NCBI GenBank assembly: GCA_947380655.1 | Contig: CANCRX010000006.1 | Span: 1-64,000 of the forward strand | Reading direction: 5' to 3' | Origin: Alcaligenaceae bacterium | GTDB taxonomy: Bacteria > Pseudomonadota > Gammaproteobacteria > Burkholderiales > Burkholderiaceae_B | DNA: 64,000 nt | Shown here: in pieces, positions 33,819 to 43,093 of the stretch | Position numbering within the stretch: position 1 is the first letter of the stretch | How the letters are laid out: each line of letters begins with the position of its first letter | Notes under the pieces: generated by a model | Told to the model about the DNA's origin: nothing | Databases searched by the model: none | What the model saw: the letters and a program-made list of their open reading frames with translations, nothing else | Translations under genes and position numbers: made by a program

Positions 33819-35088
33819 GACGTAGAACCTGCGCAGGTTGCAGACGCGAAGCACGCCAGCTAGGGTAAAGCGTCGCGACAAAAGACATCACAAGCGAAGT
33901 GACACCAATCGAGACAATATCTGCCATCCGAGGGTCAGACGGTAAGGAGCTAATAAAATATATTTCTCTTGGAATGAATTGCGCACCCATCAAACGCTCG
34001 ATAGCCGGCACGATCACATCTATATTGAACGCGATCGCCATGCCCCCAGACACTCCCAGCATTGTGCCGATCAAACCGATCAAGGCTCCCTGCACCAGAA
34101 ATATTTTTGCGATTTCACCCGGGGTCGCTCCAAAGCTTCGCAGAATGGCAATGTCAGACTGCTTATCTTTGACTGCCATGACGAGCGAAGACAATAAATT
34201 AAACGCAGCAACCGCCACAATCAGCGCCAAAATCAAGAACATCATGCGTTTTTCAGTCTGCACTGCAGCAAACCACGTGCGATTATTGCGAGACCAGTCG
34301 GAGATTAGAACGTTTGGTGGCAACAAGGGAATCAGTGAACGAGCTATTTCAGGCGCACGGTACATGTCGTTGACGCGCAGTCTCACCCCGGCTGAGCCAC
34401 TTTCGCGAAAAAGTTTAGCGGCGTCGGTTGCGTCGACAAAGGCAAGCGATGAGTCATATTCGTAATGACCGGAGCGAAAAGTCCCCACTAAGGTGAACTG
34501 ACGCATGCGTGGGGTCACACCAGCAGGACCCACGTTGGCCTGAGGGGCAAGCATCATGACAGTTTGTCCGATGCGAATACCCAGCAAGTCTGCCAGTTCC
34601 TGACCAAGGATAATTCCAAAACCACCTGCCTTGAGATCGGTGAGCTTGCCCGACATCATTTGGCGACCCACATCGGAGACGTTGATTTCAGTCGTGGGGT
34701 CAATTCCGCGTACCTGTATGCCGCGTAACTCCTGGCCATGCATCAACATACCCTGTGCGGAGACGAACGGCGCGGCAGCCTTAACTGCTGGAGACTTAGA
34801 AGCATCTTCGGCAATCGCTTTCCATTGCGACAAGATACGCTCTGGGTCGCCGCCTGAAACATAAATCTCAATATGCGGTAATACAGAAAGCATGCGATCA
34901 CGGACTTCTTTCTGAAAGCCATTCATGACCGACAACACGACAATCAAGGCCGCCACGCCAAGGGCGATCCCAGCCATCGAAGTGGCTGCGACAAATGAGA
35001 CAAAGCGGTCACGTCGACCTTTACGGCCGCGCAGGCTACTCAAACCCGCGTAGCGGGCGCCAATCCAGAGTTCATAGGGTAGTTTCAT
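33811..35088 (-). CDS. lolC: Lipoprotein-releasing ABC transporter permease LolC/E
   Basis: Inner-membrane permease of 425 residues. The N-terminal YELWIGARYAGLSS and FVSFVAATSMAGIALGVAALIVVLSVMNGFQKEVRDRMLSVLPHIE are the LolC/E hallmark. A large periplasmic domain follows (about 70-280). Three C-terminal helices include LRSFGATPGEIAKIFLVQGALIGLIGTMLG, the FtsX-type ending. Only one permease gene is present, as in many betaproteobacteria, where it likely forms a homodimer with LolD. The ATG at 35088 is taken; a GTG directly before it is also in frame. The order lolC-lolD-tatD is tightly overlapped. Confidence 0.93.
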   Translation of the reverse strand: MKLPYELWIGARYAGLSSLRGRKGRRDRFVSFVAATSMAGIALGVAALIVVLSVMNGFQKEVRDRMLSVLPHIEIYVSGGDPERILSQWKAIAEDASKSPAVKAAAPFVSAQGMLMHGQELRGIQVRGIDPTTEINVSDVGRQMMSGKLTDLKAGGFGIILGQELADLLGIRIGQTVMMLAPQANVGPAGVTPRMRQFTLVGTFRSGHYEYDSSLAFVDATDAAKLFRESGSAGVRLRVNDMYRAPEIARSLIPLLPPNVLISDWSRNNRTWFAAVQTEKRMMFLILALIVAVAAFNLLSSLVMAVKDKQSDIAILRSFGATPGEIAKIFLVQGALIGLIGTMLGVSGGMAIAFNIDVIVPAIERLMGAQFIPREIYFISSLPSDPRMADIVSIGVTSLVMSFVATLYPSWRASRLQPAQVLRHD

Positions 35089-35139
35089 CACTTTGGCATT
35101 ATTGCATCAATCTCTCTGCCATCCCACTACAATCACACG

Positions 35140-36057
35140 ATGGAAATTCTGATCCCCGGCGCCCTGCCTCCCTCTCCCATCGCCCCAGAACTGATTCAAT
35201 ATATTGAATCTGCCTGTCCTCACTTGCTTGCACGATTCCATGCATATCGCGCGCAGGTCATCAACTTACACCCGGACGAAACAGGTTGCAGCCCATTTGA
35301 AGCCATTGAACTGCAACGCAGGGGATTCACGCTTAACCAAGGACTAAACTTGGGCGCAGGTCTTGGTCCGCTAAGAGCTGGGGCGCACAAGCCTGACGAA
35401 CAGGTCTGGATTGCGGAATTGAGCAGCGTCGCGATTGGTCAGCAAGGCCCTTCATTGATTCAGCCCGCTTCGCTGCAGATTACCCAAGACGAGTCTGACG
35501 CACTGTTTGATGCAGTGGCTGAACTCTGGACAAACAGTCCGATTTCTTTGCTGCCCGTTAATGCCACACACTGGCGAATCTGGTTACCCACTCGCCCCGT
35601 TGTGACCTCGATGAGTCCGCAGGCGCTTGCGGGTATGGCACTGGCCGACTGGTGGCCACAACACGAATCCCTGCGTGGCTGGAGAAAATTACTCAATGAA
35701 ATCCAAATGGTCTGGTACGAACACCCGGTGAATGCTAACCGTGTTGAACGTGGACTTCCCCCTATTAATAGTCTTTGGCTGTATGGGGGTGCCCAAGGAT
35801 GGAAACCATCCGAGCCCGAGGATCTGGTCGTCTTTGACGCCTTAGAGGCGAGTCACAAACAAAGCGACTGGGGAACCTGGATCAATACACTCCCCGCACT
35901 TTCAACATTTATCGCAGCACAACCGCAAGACGCAAGCATCACGCTACTCGGGCAGACACGCGGCATACAGCTCAGCGCGACAAAGCGCGCGTGGTGGAAT
36001 CGTTTCTTGCCGGCCAAAAAACATAACTGGAAAAGCTGGTGGAATCTCCAAAACTAA
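35140..36057 (+). CDS. Conserved protein of the lolC-recJ locus, function unknown
   Basis: A 305-residue soluble protein with no signal peptide or clear catalytic motif. Visible stretches are WRIWLPTRPVVTSMSPQALAGMALADWWP, LLNEIQMVWYEHPVNANRVERGLPPINSLWLYGG and a variable C-terminus. The 'NSLWL(Y/W)GG' segment recalls cofactor-independent phosphoglycerate mutase-like proteins, and such annotations exist for proteins of this locus in Burkholderiales. No metal-binding residues could be identified, so no enzyme function is assigned. It overlaps the recJ start by 19 bases and is probably co-transcribed with it. Confidence 0.7.
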   Translation: MEILIPGALPPSPIAPELIQYIESACPHLLARFHAYRAQVINLHPDETGCSPFEAIELQRRGFTLNQGLNLGAGLGPLRAGAHKPDEQVWIAELSSVAIGQQGPSLIQPASLQITQDESDALFDAVAELWTNSPISLLPVNATHWRIWLPTRPVVTSMSPQALAGMALADWWPQHESLRGWRKLLNEIQMVWYEHPVNANRVERGLPPINSLWLYGGAQGWKPSEPEDLVVFDALEASHKQSDWGTWINTLPALSTFIAAQPQDASITLLGQTRGIQLSATKRAWWNRFLPAKKHNWKSWWNLQN

Positions 36058-37748
36058 CCATACGTCGCTATGACCAACAGGTGAGCCAACGTCTTGAGGG
36101 ATCAGGGGTACACCCTTTATTAGCAAGGCTGTGGGCAGCGCGAGGCATAGAACGCACAGAAGACATCCGTCTGGAGTGGCCGGCCATGCTTGCGCCAAAC
36201 GGCCTGACGCACGCCGAGCACGCTGCGATATTGCTGGCTGATGCGATCGCGGCACACAAAAAAATGCTGATCGTGGCCGATTATGACTGTGATGGCGCAA
36301 CGGCTTGCGCGGTGGGCTTACGCGGTCTGCGTGCGATGGGTGCGGATGTCGACTACCTCGTGCCGAATCGCTTTGAAACGGGCTATGGTTTATCTCCAGC
36401 CGTTGTTGAACTGGCTTTAGTGCACTCTGCCGGAAAACCAGATTTACTGATTACTGTTGATAATGGTATTGCAAGCGTCGAGGGCGTAGCGGCCGCTAAC
36501 CAGGCGGGGATCGGCGTGATTGTGACGGACCACCATTTGCCCGGCGATACGCTACCAGAAGCTCTGGCCATCGTTAACCCGAATCAAAAAGGTTGCGGCT
36601 TTCCCTCAAAAAATCTCGCTGGTGTGGGCGTCATTTTTTATCTCATGCTGGCCTTACGCGCCGAACTCAGGAAACGTGGCGTGTATGCAGAAAACAGCGG
36701 ACCGCGACTGGATGCACTCGCTGATTTAGTCGCGCTAGGTACAGTCGCCGACGTGGTCAAACTCGATCCGAATAACCGCCTGCTTGTGACCCGCGGACTC
36801 GAGCGCATGCGTAAAGGCTTGATGCAACCAGGCATACGTGCCCTGTTTGCTGTTGCCTCTCGCGATCCTGCTGTTGCCAGCGCCTTTGATCTTGGTTTTG
36901 CAATCGGTCCTCGCATTAATGCAGCCGGTCGACTGGCGGATATGGGGCTTGGTATCCGTTGCCTGACGACCGATGACGATATGGTTGCACTGGACCTGGC
37001 ACGAGAGTTGGACACCATCAATCGTGAACGTCGTGTGATCGAAGGTGTCATGAAGGAGCAGGCATTAGCCGCAACCGACGATATTCAGGCGGGTATTGTG
37101 GGTGCCTCGGTCTGCGTTTTTCACCCCGAATGGCATCAAGGTGTGGTGGGCTTGGTTGCCTCGCGTTTAAAGGAAAAGTTTTTTAGACCAACTCTGGCTT
37201 TCGCGCCTGCAGGTGACGATGAACTAAGAGGTTCCGGGCGTTCCATCCCTGACGTGCACCTGCGCGATGTACTCGATCTGGTTTCAAAACGGCATCCTGG
37301 TCTGATTCGCAAGTTTGGCGGTCACGCCATGGCTGCAGGCCTGACCCTTGGTCGAGAGGATTTTGAAAGGTTTGGACCCGCCTTTGAGCAAGCCGTCATT
37401 GAAATGACGGGCAGGAAAAGCTTCGAACCAATTATTGAAACGGATGGCTCACTTGAGCAAGGCTATGCAAATGCTCAGGTTGCCACGATGCTGCATAGCC
37501 AAGTGTGGGGTGCAGGGTTTGCTGCCCCCATGTTTCTGGATGAATTCATCGTACGCAATCAGAAACTGGTTGGGGAAAAACACCTAAAACTTTCCTTAGA
37601 ACGTGGCCATCAGCGTTTTGATGCGATCTGGTTTGGCCATGCTGAGAGCTTGCCTGAGTTTGTCAAAGTCGCTTATCGACTCGAACAAAACGTCTGGAAT
37701 GGAATGGTTTCAGTGCAGCTCGTCATTGAGTACGCCTGCGCTGCTTAA
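36039..37748 (+). CDS. recJ: Single-stranded-DNA-specific exonuclease RecJ
   Basis: 5'-3' ssDNA exonuclease of recombination and mismatch repair, 569 residues, normal length. DHH motifs: VADYDCDGATACAVGL (motif I), LITVDNGIASVEG (II), VIVTDHHLPGDTLPEALAIVNPNQ (DHH, III), LVALGTVADVV (IV). The DHHA1 part contains GRSIPDVHLRDVL and KFGGHAMAAGLTL. A C-terminal OB domain follows. The start is GTG at 36039, with GGAA about ten bases upstream, and overlaps the preceding gene by 19 bases. It lies upstream of prfB-lysS, a common order in betaproteobacteria. Confidence 0.96.
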   Translation: MESPKLTIRRYDQQVSQRLEGSGVHPLLARLWAARGIERTEDIRLEWPAMLAPNGLTHAEHAAILLADAIAAHKKMLIVADYDCDGATACAVGLRGLRAMGADVDYLVPNRFETGYGLSPAVVELALVHSAGKPDLLITVDNGIASVEGVAAANQAGIGVIVTDHHLPGDTLPEALAIVNPNQKGCGFPSKNLAGVGVIFYLMLALRAELRKRGVYAENSGPRLDALADLVALGTVADVVKLDPNNRLLVTRGLERMRKGLMQPGIRALFAVASRDPAVASAFDLGFAIGPRINAAGRLADMGLGIRCLTTDDDMVALDLARELDTINRERRVIEGVMKEQALAATDDIQAGIVGASVCVFHPEWHQGVVGLVASRLKEKFFRPTLAFAPAGDDELRGSGRSIPDVHLRDVLDLVSKRHPGLIRKFGGHAMAAGLTLGREDFERFGPAFEQAVIEMTGRKSFEPIIETDGSLEQGYANAQVATMLHSQVWGAGFAAPMFLDEFIVRNQKLVGEKHLKLSLERGHQRFDAIWFGHAESLPEFVKVAYRLEQNVWNGMVSVQLVIEYACAA

Positions 37749-37855
37749 GTTTTCTAAAAAAATCTCTGAAAATCACGCAATAGGCAGGACTGAGCCTCGG
37801 ATGTAAATACCCTTTAAAATAGCGAGTTAACTTAATTTTTGCTGGATACCAAAAG

Positions 37856-38960
37856 ATGGAAGCCGAACGTCAAAACCTGATTTCTTCCCGCCTTGCTGAC
37901 TACGCTGCGCGCGAGTCGGCTCTTCGGGGGTATCTTTGACTACGATGCCAAATCTGAGCGTCTGCACGTTGTCAATGCAGAATTAGAAGACCCAACCGTC
38001 TGGAACGACCCAAAACGCGCTCAAGATCTGGGTCGTGAAAAAAAGAGCATTGAGGATGTGGTCAACACCCTCACCTCACTCGCACAATCGATTGCAGACT
38101 CCACCGAACTGTTTGAATTAGCCGCAGCCGACTCGGACGATGAGACGTTGATCGCGATCGAAACCGATGCGGAACAATTTCAGGCCACGCTTGAGGGCAT
38201 GGAATTTCGCAGGATGTTCAATAACCCTGCTGATCCACTGAACTGCTTTTTAGATATCCAGGCAGGAGCCGGTGGTACCGAAGCGCAGGACTGGGCGTCA
38301 ATGCTTTTGCGTCAGTACCTGCGTTACGCAGAACGTAAAGGCTTCAAGACCGAGATTCTCGAGGAATCCGAGGGTGAAGTTGCTGGCTTGAAATCAGCCA
38401 CCATCAAAATAGAGGGTGAGTACGCTTTTGGTTTTCTGCGCACAGAGAGCGGTGTGCATCGCCTGGTACGCAAGAGTCCTTTCGACTCTTCTGGTGGTCG
38501 TCACACCTCATTTGCCAGTGTTTTTGTTTACCCGGAAGTCGATGATTCGATTGAAATCGACATCAATCCTGCTGATTTGCGTGTCGACACCTATCGCGCG
38601 AGTGGTGCGGGTGGTCAACACATTAACAAGACCGATTCTGCGGTGCGGATCACGCACGTGCCGACCAATATTGTGGTCCAGTGCCAGAACGATCGTTCGC
38701 AGCACCGCAACCGTGCAGAAGCCATGCAGATGCTGAAATCCCGTCTCTTTGAGCTCGAAATGCGTAACCGTATGGCTGAGCAGCAAAAAATGGAAGATGC
38801 AAAAACCGACGTGGGCTGGGGTCACCAGATCCGCTCGTACGTGCTGGATCAGAGCCGCATTAAAGACTTACGCACAAACGTTGAAATTTCCAATACTCAA
38901 AAAGTACTGGATGGTGATCTGGATCCCTTCATTCAGGCCAGCCTGAAACAAGGTGTTTGA
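37856..38960 (+). CDS. prfB: Peptide chain release factor 2 (with programmed +1 frameshift)
   Basis: RF2 recognises UGA and UAA stop codons. Translation begins at ATG 37856 (MEAERQNLISSRLADYAARESALRGYL) and meets an in-frame TGA at 37937-37939. The site CGG GGG TAT CTT TGA C is the conserved autoregulatory frameshift signal: an internal G-rich Shine-Dalgarno, slippery CTT and a UGA stop. A +1 shift gives GYL-DYDAKSERL and a full protein of about 367 residues. The codon-recognition tripeptide is in KSPFDSSG (SPF), and the peptidyl-transferase motif is GAGGQHINKTDSAVR. Low RF2 favours the shift, giving feedback. It sits with lysS downstream, as usual. Confidence 0.97.
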
Positions 38961-39020
38961 TATTTTTGGTAATTGATTGTTGACCTATCAACAACACTTC
39001 ACTCAAATAAGGATAGTCTC

Positions 39021-39779
39021 ATGCCACGTATCACGATTCTGACAGGCTCCTCGCGCGGACTGGGCTTAGCGCTTGCAGATCAACTGATTCACTCGGTTGG
39101 TCAGGAGCAAGGTCATCTGGTCACACTGTCTCGTAAAAAATCTGCAGCACTCGAGAGCGCGGCTCAAGCAAAAAACACCACACTCACGCAGATCGAGGCA
39201 GACCTGTCGGATAGCGCTGCAGTTGAACGGGCAGGCAAACTTTTACATGCGCTAGTGGCTGGCTTTAACAGCGTGCGTCTGATCCATAACGCAGGCGTAG
39301 TCACTCCGATCGCACAGTCGGACGCTTATACCGATCTGCGGGTCATCAACGATACCTTCCAGATCAATATCACCGCGCCAATCTACTTAACGGCAGAGGT
39401 TTTATCCGCGTCACGTCACACAACAGATCGCCGGGTCATGCTGATTTCATCAGGTGCCGGTCGCAGTCCGTCATCGGGCTGGGGGGTATATTGCGCAACC
39501 AAAGCCGCGATGGATCGATATGCTGAGTGTGCGCAACTCGACGAAGGTGAGCGTGCCCGTATTGTCTCGATGGCACCGGGCATCATGGATACCGCGATGC
39601 AGGAAACTATCCGTGCCACGCCCAAAACAGACTTTCCCTCACTCGAGCGCTTTGTTAACTTACATCAGCAAAAACAACTGACCACGCCAGAAGACGTCGC
39701 ACGGAAATTGCTTATCGCAATGGAAAACGATGCTTTTGGCGCCACAACCATCGACGATATTCGTCAACACACATTCTGA
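39021..39779 (+). CDS. Short-chain dehydrogenase/reductase
   Basis: Classical SDR of 252 residues. The cofactor motif is ILTGSSRGLGLALADQL (TGxxxGxG). NAG is in RLIHNAGVVTP, catalytic Ser is in VMLISSGAGRSPSSG, and YxxxK is in VYCATKAAMDRYAE. The overall pattern resembles sepiapterin-reductase/benzil-reductase-like proteins (YueD type), though the substrate is unknown. AAGGA precedes the ATG at 39021, which fits the SDR start better than an upstream frame at 38973. It lies between prfB and lysS, 2 bp before lysS, so it is embedded in that operon. Confidence 0.88.
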   Translation: MPRITILTGSSRGLGLALADQLIHSVGQEQGHLVTLSRKKSAALESAAQAKNTTLTQIEADLSDSAAVERAGKLLHALVAGFNSVRLIHNAGVVTPIAQSDAYTDLRVINDTFQINITAPIYLTAEVLSASRHTTDRRVMLISSGAGRSPSSGWGVYCATKAAMDRYAECAQLDEGERARIVSMAPGIMDTAMQETIRATPKTDFPSLERFVNLHQQKQLTTPEDVARKLLIAMENDAFGATTIDDIRQHTF

Positions 39780-39781
39780 TC

Positions 39782-41296
39782 ATGACCGATACGCACACAC
39801 CACAGCACGACGAAAACCACCTCATCTCTGAGCGTCGCACAAAGCTTGCTGCGATTCGCGAGAAAGGCGTTGCGTTTCCGAATGATTTTGTTCCTGCCGA
39901 TCGGGCGGCTAGCTTGCATGCAACCTACGGCGAACAGGAACAAGCTCCGCTGGCCGAGGCGGCACATCCCGCTTCGGTGGCTGGCCGCATGATGCTCAAA
40001 CGCGTCATGGGAAAAGCCAGTTTCGCGACCTTGCAGGACAGCACGGGGCGCATTCAGATTTATCTGGATAAAAATACGCTGGGCGATGAGACCTACGATG
40101 CCTTCAAACATTGGGATAGTGGTGACATTCTTGCCATTACCGGCACGATGTTCAAGACCAACAAAGGCGAGTTGTCCATCCATGCGCACACCGCAAGACT
40201 GCTTGCCAAATCTTTGCGCCCTCTTCCTGACAAATTCCACGGCATTGCCGATCAGGAGTTGCGTTATCGCCAGCGATATGTCGATCTGATCATGACCGAG
40301 CAGACGCGTCAGACTTTCGCCGCGCGCAGCAAAGCGATTGGCGCAATCCGCCAGGTGATGTTGGACAACGGCTTTCTCGAAGTAGAAACACCCATGTTGC
40401 ATGCCATCCCTGGCGGAGCTGCGGCCAAGCCATTCAAGACCCATCACAATGCGCTGGATATGGAAATGTTTTTGCGTATCGCTCCTGAGCTTTATCTAAA
40501 GCGTCTGGTGGTCGGTGGCTTTGAGCGTGTCTTTGAAATCAATCGCAACTTCCGTAACGAAGGTGTGAGCCCACGTCACAATCCAGAATTCACCATGATG
40601 GAGTTTTACGCGGCCTACACCGACTACCAGTGGCTGATGGACTACACCGAGCAGATTATCCGCGCGGCTGCCATTGAGGCCACAGGCACAGCCACCCTGA
40701 CCTATCAGGGTCGCGAACTGGACTTGTCAAAACCTTTCCATCGCCGCACGATCGTTCAATCGATCCTTGAACACGTACCTGAATTCACCGAAACTGATTT
40801 GGCAGATATTGAATTCGTCCGTACGCAATTAAAAAAGCGCGGTGCGGACTTAAACGCTCCCAATCTGGCCCGTGCAGGCCTGGGTGCGCTGCAGCTGGCC
40901 TTGTTTGAAGAAACCGCAGAGTCACAATTGTGGGAACCCACCTACATTATTGATTACCCGATCGAGGTGTCACCGCTGGCCCGTGAATCCGATACGCGTC
41001 CAGGCATTACCGAACGCTATGAGCTGTTTATCACGGGTCGCGAAATTGCCAATGGTTTTTCCGAGTTGAACGATCCTGAAGACCAGGCAGCACGTTTTCA
41101 CGCACAGGTCGAAGCAAAAGACGCAGGCGACGAAGAAGCCATGTATTACGATGCCGATTACATCCGTGCGCTGGAATACGGCATGCCGCCTACAGGTGGC
41201 TGTGGCATCGGTATTGATCGTCTGGTCATGCTGATTACCGACTCACCCAGCATCCGTGACGTCATTCTTTTTCCGCATTTGCGCAAAGAAGATTAG
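39782..41296 (+). CDS. lysS: Lysyl-tRNA synthetase, class II
   Basis: Charges tRNA-Lys; 504 residues, the usual class II LysRS size. The N-terminal anticodon-binding OB domain is about 60-165 (GRMMLKRVMGKASFATLQD, IQIYLDK). The catalytic core has motif 1 near FLEVETPMLHAIPGGAAAKPF, motif 2 FEINRNFRNEGVSPRHNPEFTMMEFYAAY, and motif 3 GCGIGIDRLVMLITDSPSIRDVILFP. Its stop is directly followed by the end of the convergent lysR gene with no base between. Start ATG 39782. Confidence 0.98.
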   Translation: MTDTHTPQHDENHLISERRTKLAAIREKGVAFPNDFVPADRAASLHATYGEQEQAPLAEAAHPASVAGRMMLKRVMGKASFATLQDSTGRIQIYLDKNTLGDETYDAFKHWDSGDILAITGTMFKTNKGELSIHAHTARLLAKSLRPLPDKFHGIADQELRYRQRYVDLIMTEQTRQTFAARSKAIGAIRQVMLDNGFLEVETPMLHAIPGGAAAKPFKTHHNALDMEMFLRIAPELYLKRLVVGGFERVFEINRNFRNEGVSPRHNPEFTMMEFYAAYTDYQWLMDYTEQIIRAAAIEATGTATLTYQGRELDLSKPFHRRTIVQSILEHVPEFTETDLADIEFVRTQLKKRGADLNAPNLARAGLGALQLALFEETAESQLWEPTYIIDYPIEVSPLARESDTRPGITERYELFITGREIANGFSELNDPEDQAARFHAQVEAKDAGDEEAMYYDADYIRALEYGMPPTGGCGIGIDRLVMLITDSPSIRDVILFPHLRKED

Positions 41297-42241
41297 TCAC
41301 TCAGGCTCCGGCACCATACTATTTCGCCGTCCGTGCGCTTCATTCAGCGCGAGATGGCGTGATAGATGCTCAACAAAGGCTTTGACTTTTGCGGAGTGTT
41401 TGCGTTGAGGTGGGTAAACAGCGTGTATCGGTAGCGGCCGCATCGACCAATCGCCGAGCAGGACTTTTATTTCACCCGATTTAATTTCCTCCTCAAACAG
41501 CCAGGTCGGAGAGTAGCAAATACCCATTCCTTTCAATCCTGCCTCATATATTGCAATGGAGCTATTTGATTGAAAATTTCCGGATACCCTGACACCTTCA
41601 GTTGTGCCGTCGCGCGCGTTGAACTCCCAGATATTTCTGCGCTGTAACTCTGTATAGACTACACACTGGTGCTTAACTAAATCAGCAGGCGTTCGGGGAA
41701 TACCGATTGTTTTTTTAACAGACGTTAAATAATCATGACTCGCGACTAAGCAACGATGCGTAATCCCAACTTTTTTAGCTAACAGGGAACTATCGGGTAA
41801 ATCACCGATCCGGATCGCAACATCAACGCCTTGCTCAACGATATCTATCCAGCCATCATTCAGGTTCAGATCAATGCTGACATCAGGATGCTCTCTAAGA
41901 AACTGAGCAACCAGAGGCATAAGAACTTTTCGACCATACCCGACCGATGCAGCGATTCTCAAATTACCAGAGATCTGCTGAACCCCTCTTTTCAGTATTG
42001 ATTCTGCATCCAGAAACTCCGTCATCAATCTCCTGACTTCTTCAAAGTAACGCTCACCATCTTCAGTCAGCGATAAGGAGCGTGTGGTGCGATTGAGTAG
42101 TAACGCACCAAGATTTTTTTCTAGTGCGGCGATACTTTTGCTCACGGAACTTTGGCTTTTTCCCAACTCTTTGGCTACCGCGGAGAAACTTCCTGTTTCA
42201 GCGACGCGCACAAATATTTGCAATGAAGAAAATTTATCCAT
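41297..42241 (-). CDS. LysR-family transcriptional regulator
   Basis: A 314-residue regulator. The N-terminal winged helix-turn-helix is MDKFSSLQIFVRVAETGSFSAVAKELGKSQSSVSKSIAALEKNLGALLLNRTTRSLSLTEDGERYFEEV, and a periplasmic-binding-fold effector domain follows (about 90-300, starting SGNLRIAASVGYG). It resembles the large LTTR branch with 'TRSLSLTEDG'. It is divergent from the flavin-reductase-like gene across about 150 bp containing a long inverted repeat. LysR proteins commonly act on the adjacent divergent gene, so control of that gene is likely. Confidence 0.93.
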   Translation of the reverse strand: MDKFSSLQIFVRVAETGSFSAVAKELGKSQSSVSKSIAALEKNLGALLLNRTTRSLSLTEDGERYFEEVRRLMTEFLDAESILKRGVQQISGNLRIAASVGYGRKVLMPLVAQFLREHPDVSIDLNLNDGWIDIVEQGVDVAIRIGDLPDSSLLAKKVGITHRCLVASHDYLTSVKKTIGIPRTPADLVKHQCVVYTELQRRNIWEFNARDGTTEGVRVSGNFQSNSSIAIYEAGLKGMGICYSPTWLFEEEIKSGEIKVLLGDWSMRPLPIHAVYPPQRKHSAKVKAFVEHLSRHLALNEAHGRRNSMVPEPE

Positions 42242-42257
42242 TTTTAATTCATTCTAT

Positions 42258-42300
42258 TTAAGAATATATGATAGTCAAAAGATACTACTAATATTCTTAA
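42258..42300 (+). promoter_or_regulatory. 10-bp inverted repeat in the lysR divergent promoter region
   Basis: TTAAGAATAT (42258-42267) and ATATTCTTAA (42291-42300) are perfect complements separated by 23 bases (centres 33 bp apart, about three helical turns). It lies 17 bases upstream of the lysR start and 90 bases before the flavin-reductase-like gene. This position suits LysR autoregulation and activation of the divergent gene. Confidence 0.55.
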
Positions 42301-42327
42301 AAGAAATAAATAATAATTAGGAGTTGT

Positions 42328-42354
42328 ATGGGTAAATTGCTCGGCCAAACCTAA
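42328..42354 (+). CDS. Possible 8-residue leader peptide
   Basis: ATG GGT AAA TTG CTC GGC CAA ACC TAA encodes MGKLLGQT and is preceded by TAGGAG six bases before the ATG, better than many real genes here. It ends 36 bases before the flavin-reductase-like start. It could be a translated leader, or a chance frame after a sequence that happens to look like a ribosome-binding site. Confidence 0.25.
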   Translation: MGKLLGQT

Positions 42355-42390
42355 AACTTTCTAGTCCAAGACCAGATCAGGAGTGATGAA

Positions 42391-43008
42391 ATGTCAGATT
42401 TTTATTCTTATGAACCTAAGAACGGTCATGGTTTACCGCATGACCCATTTAATGCGATTGTTGGACCGCGTCCGATTGGCTGGATTTCTTCACAGAACAA
42501 ACATGGCCTGTCAAATATTGCACCGTATAGCTTTTTTAATGCTTTTAACTACGTGCCACCTATCATTGGGTTTTCTAGCGTCGGTCGTAAAGATACACTC
42601 AATAACGTTGAAGAGACGGGCGAATTTGTATGGAATTTAGTGACGTTTGATCTAATCAATGAAATGAACCAATCCTGTGTGGCCTACCCACCGCAAGTCA
42701 GTGAGTTTGACGCAGCGGGGCTTGAACAAGCGCCCTCAACCCTGGTCAAACCTGCGCGAGTTGCTCGGGCACGTGTGGCTTTCGAATGCAAATGTACAGA
42801 GATTATCCAGCTCAAACGTATTTCAGGTGAACAGGTACAGACCTGGCTCGTGCTTGGTGAAGTTATACAAATTCACATTGCTCAGTCTTTATTAAAAAAC
42901 GGGATATACGAAACCGCAGAAGCGAATCATGTATTGAGAGCAGGAGGACCCGCGGATTACTTCAAGATTGGACGTGATCAACTATTTAAGTTGCCCAGAC
43001 CTGCATAA
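42391..43008 (+). CDS. Flavin reductase-like (FMN-binding split-barrel) protein
   Basis: A 205-residue cytosolic protein of the flavin-reductase-like / DIM6-NTAB family. Characteristic parts are DPFNAIVGPRPIGWISSQNKHGLSNIAPYSFFNAFNYVPPIIGFSSVGRKDTLNNVEETGEFVWNLV and the later GEVIQIHI. Such proteins bind FMN and serve as reductase components or stand-alone oxidoreductases; the substrate is unknown. AGGAG lies ten bases before the ATG. It is divergent from the LysR gene and upstream of a haloacid dehalogenase and an AEC carrier on the same strand. Confidence 0.88.
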   Translation: MSDFYSYEPKNGHGLPHDPFNAIVGPRPIGWISSQNKHGLSNIAPYSFFNAFNYVPPIIGFSSVGRKDTLNNVEETGEFVWNLVTFDLINEMNQSCVAYPPQVSEFDAAGLEQAPSTLVKPARVARARVAFECKCTEIIQLKRISGEQVQTWLVLGEVIQIHIAQSLLKNGIYETAEANHVLRAGGPADYFKIGRDQLFKLPRPA

Positions 43009-43093
43009 CCCGACATGATGTTTAAAAAATCTTGAACCTTGAAGCTGCGTTTTAAACGACAATGGCGAATCATCCAATACAGAAAAAATAAAA

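Noticed and set aside
33899..34465. Open frame of 188 codons opposite lolC
   Set aside because: Antisense shadow without domain features.
37893..38960. prfB starting at 37893 as a simple frame, or prfB as a frameshifted pseudogene
   Set aside because: The sequence before the TGA at 37937 matches the known RF2 programmed frameshift, so the gene is intact and begins at 37856.
39764..40447. Open frame of 227 codons opposite lysS
   Set aside because: Antisense shadow; lysS is full length with all motifs.
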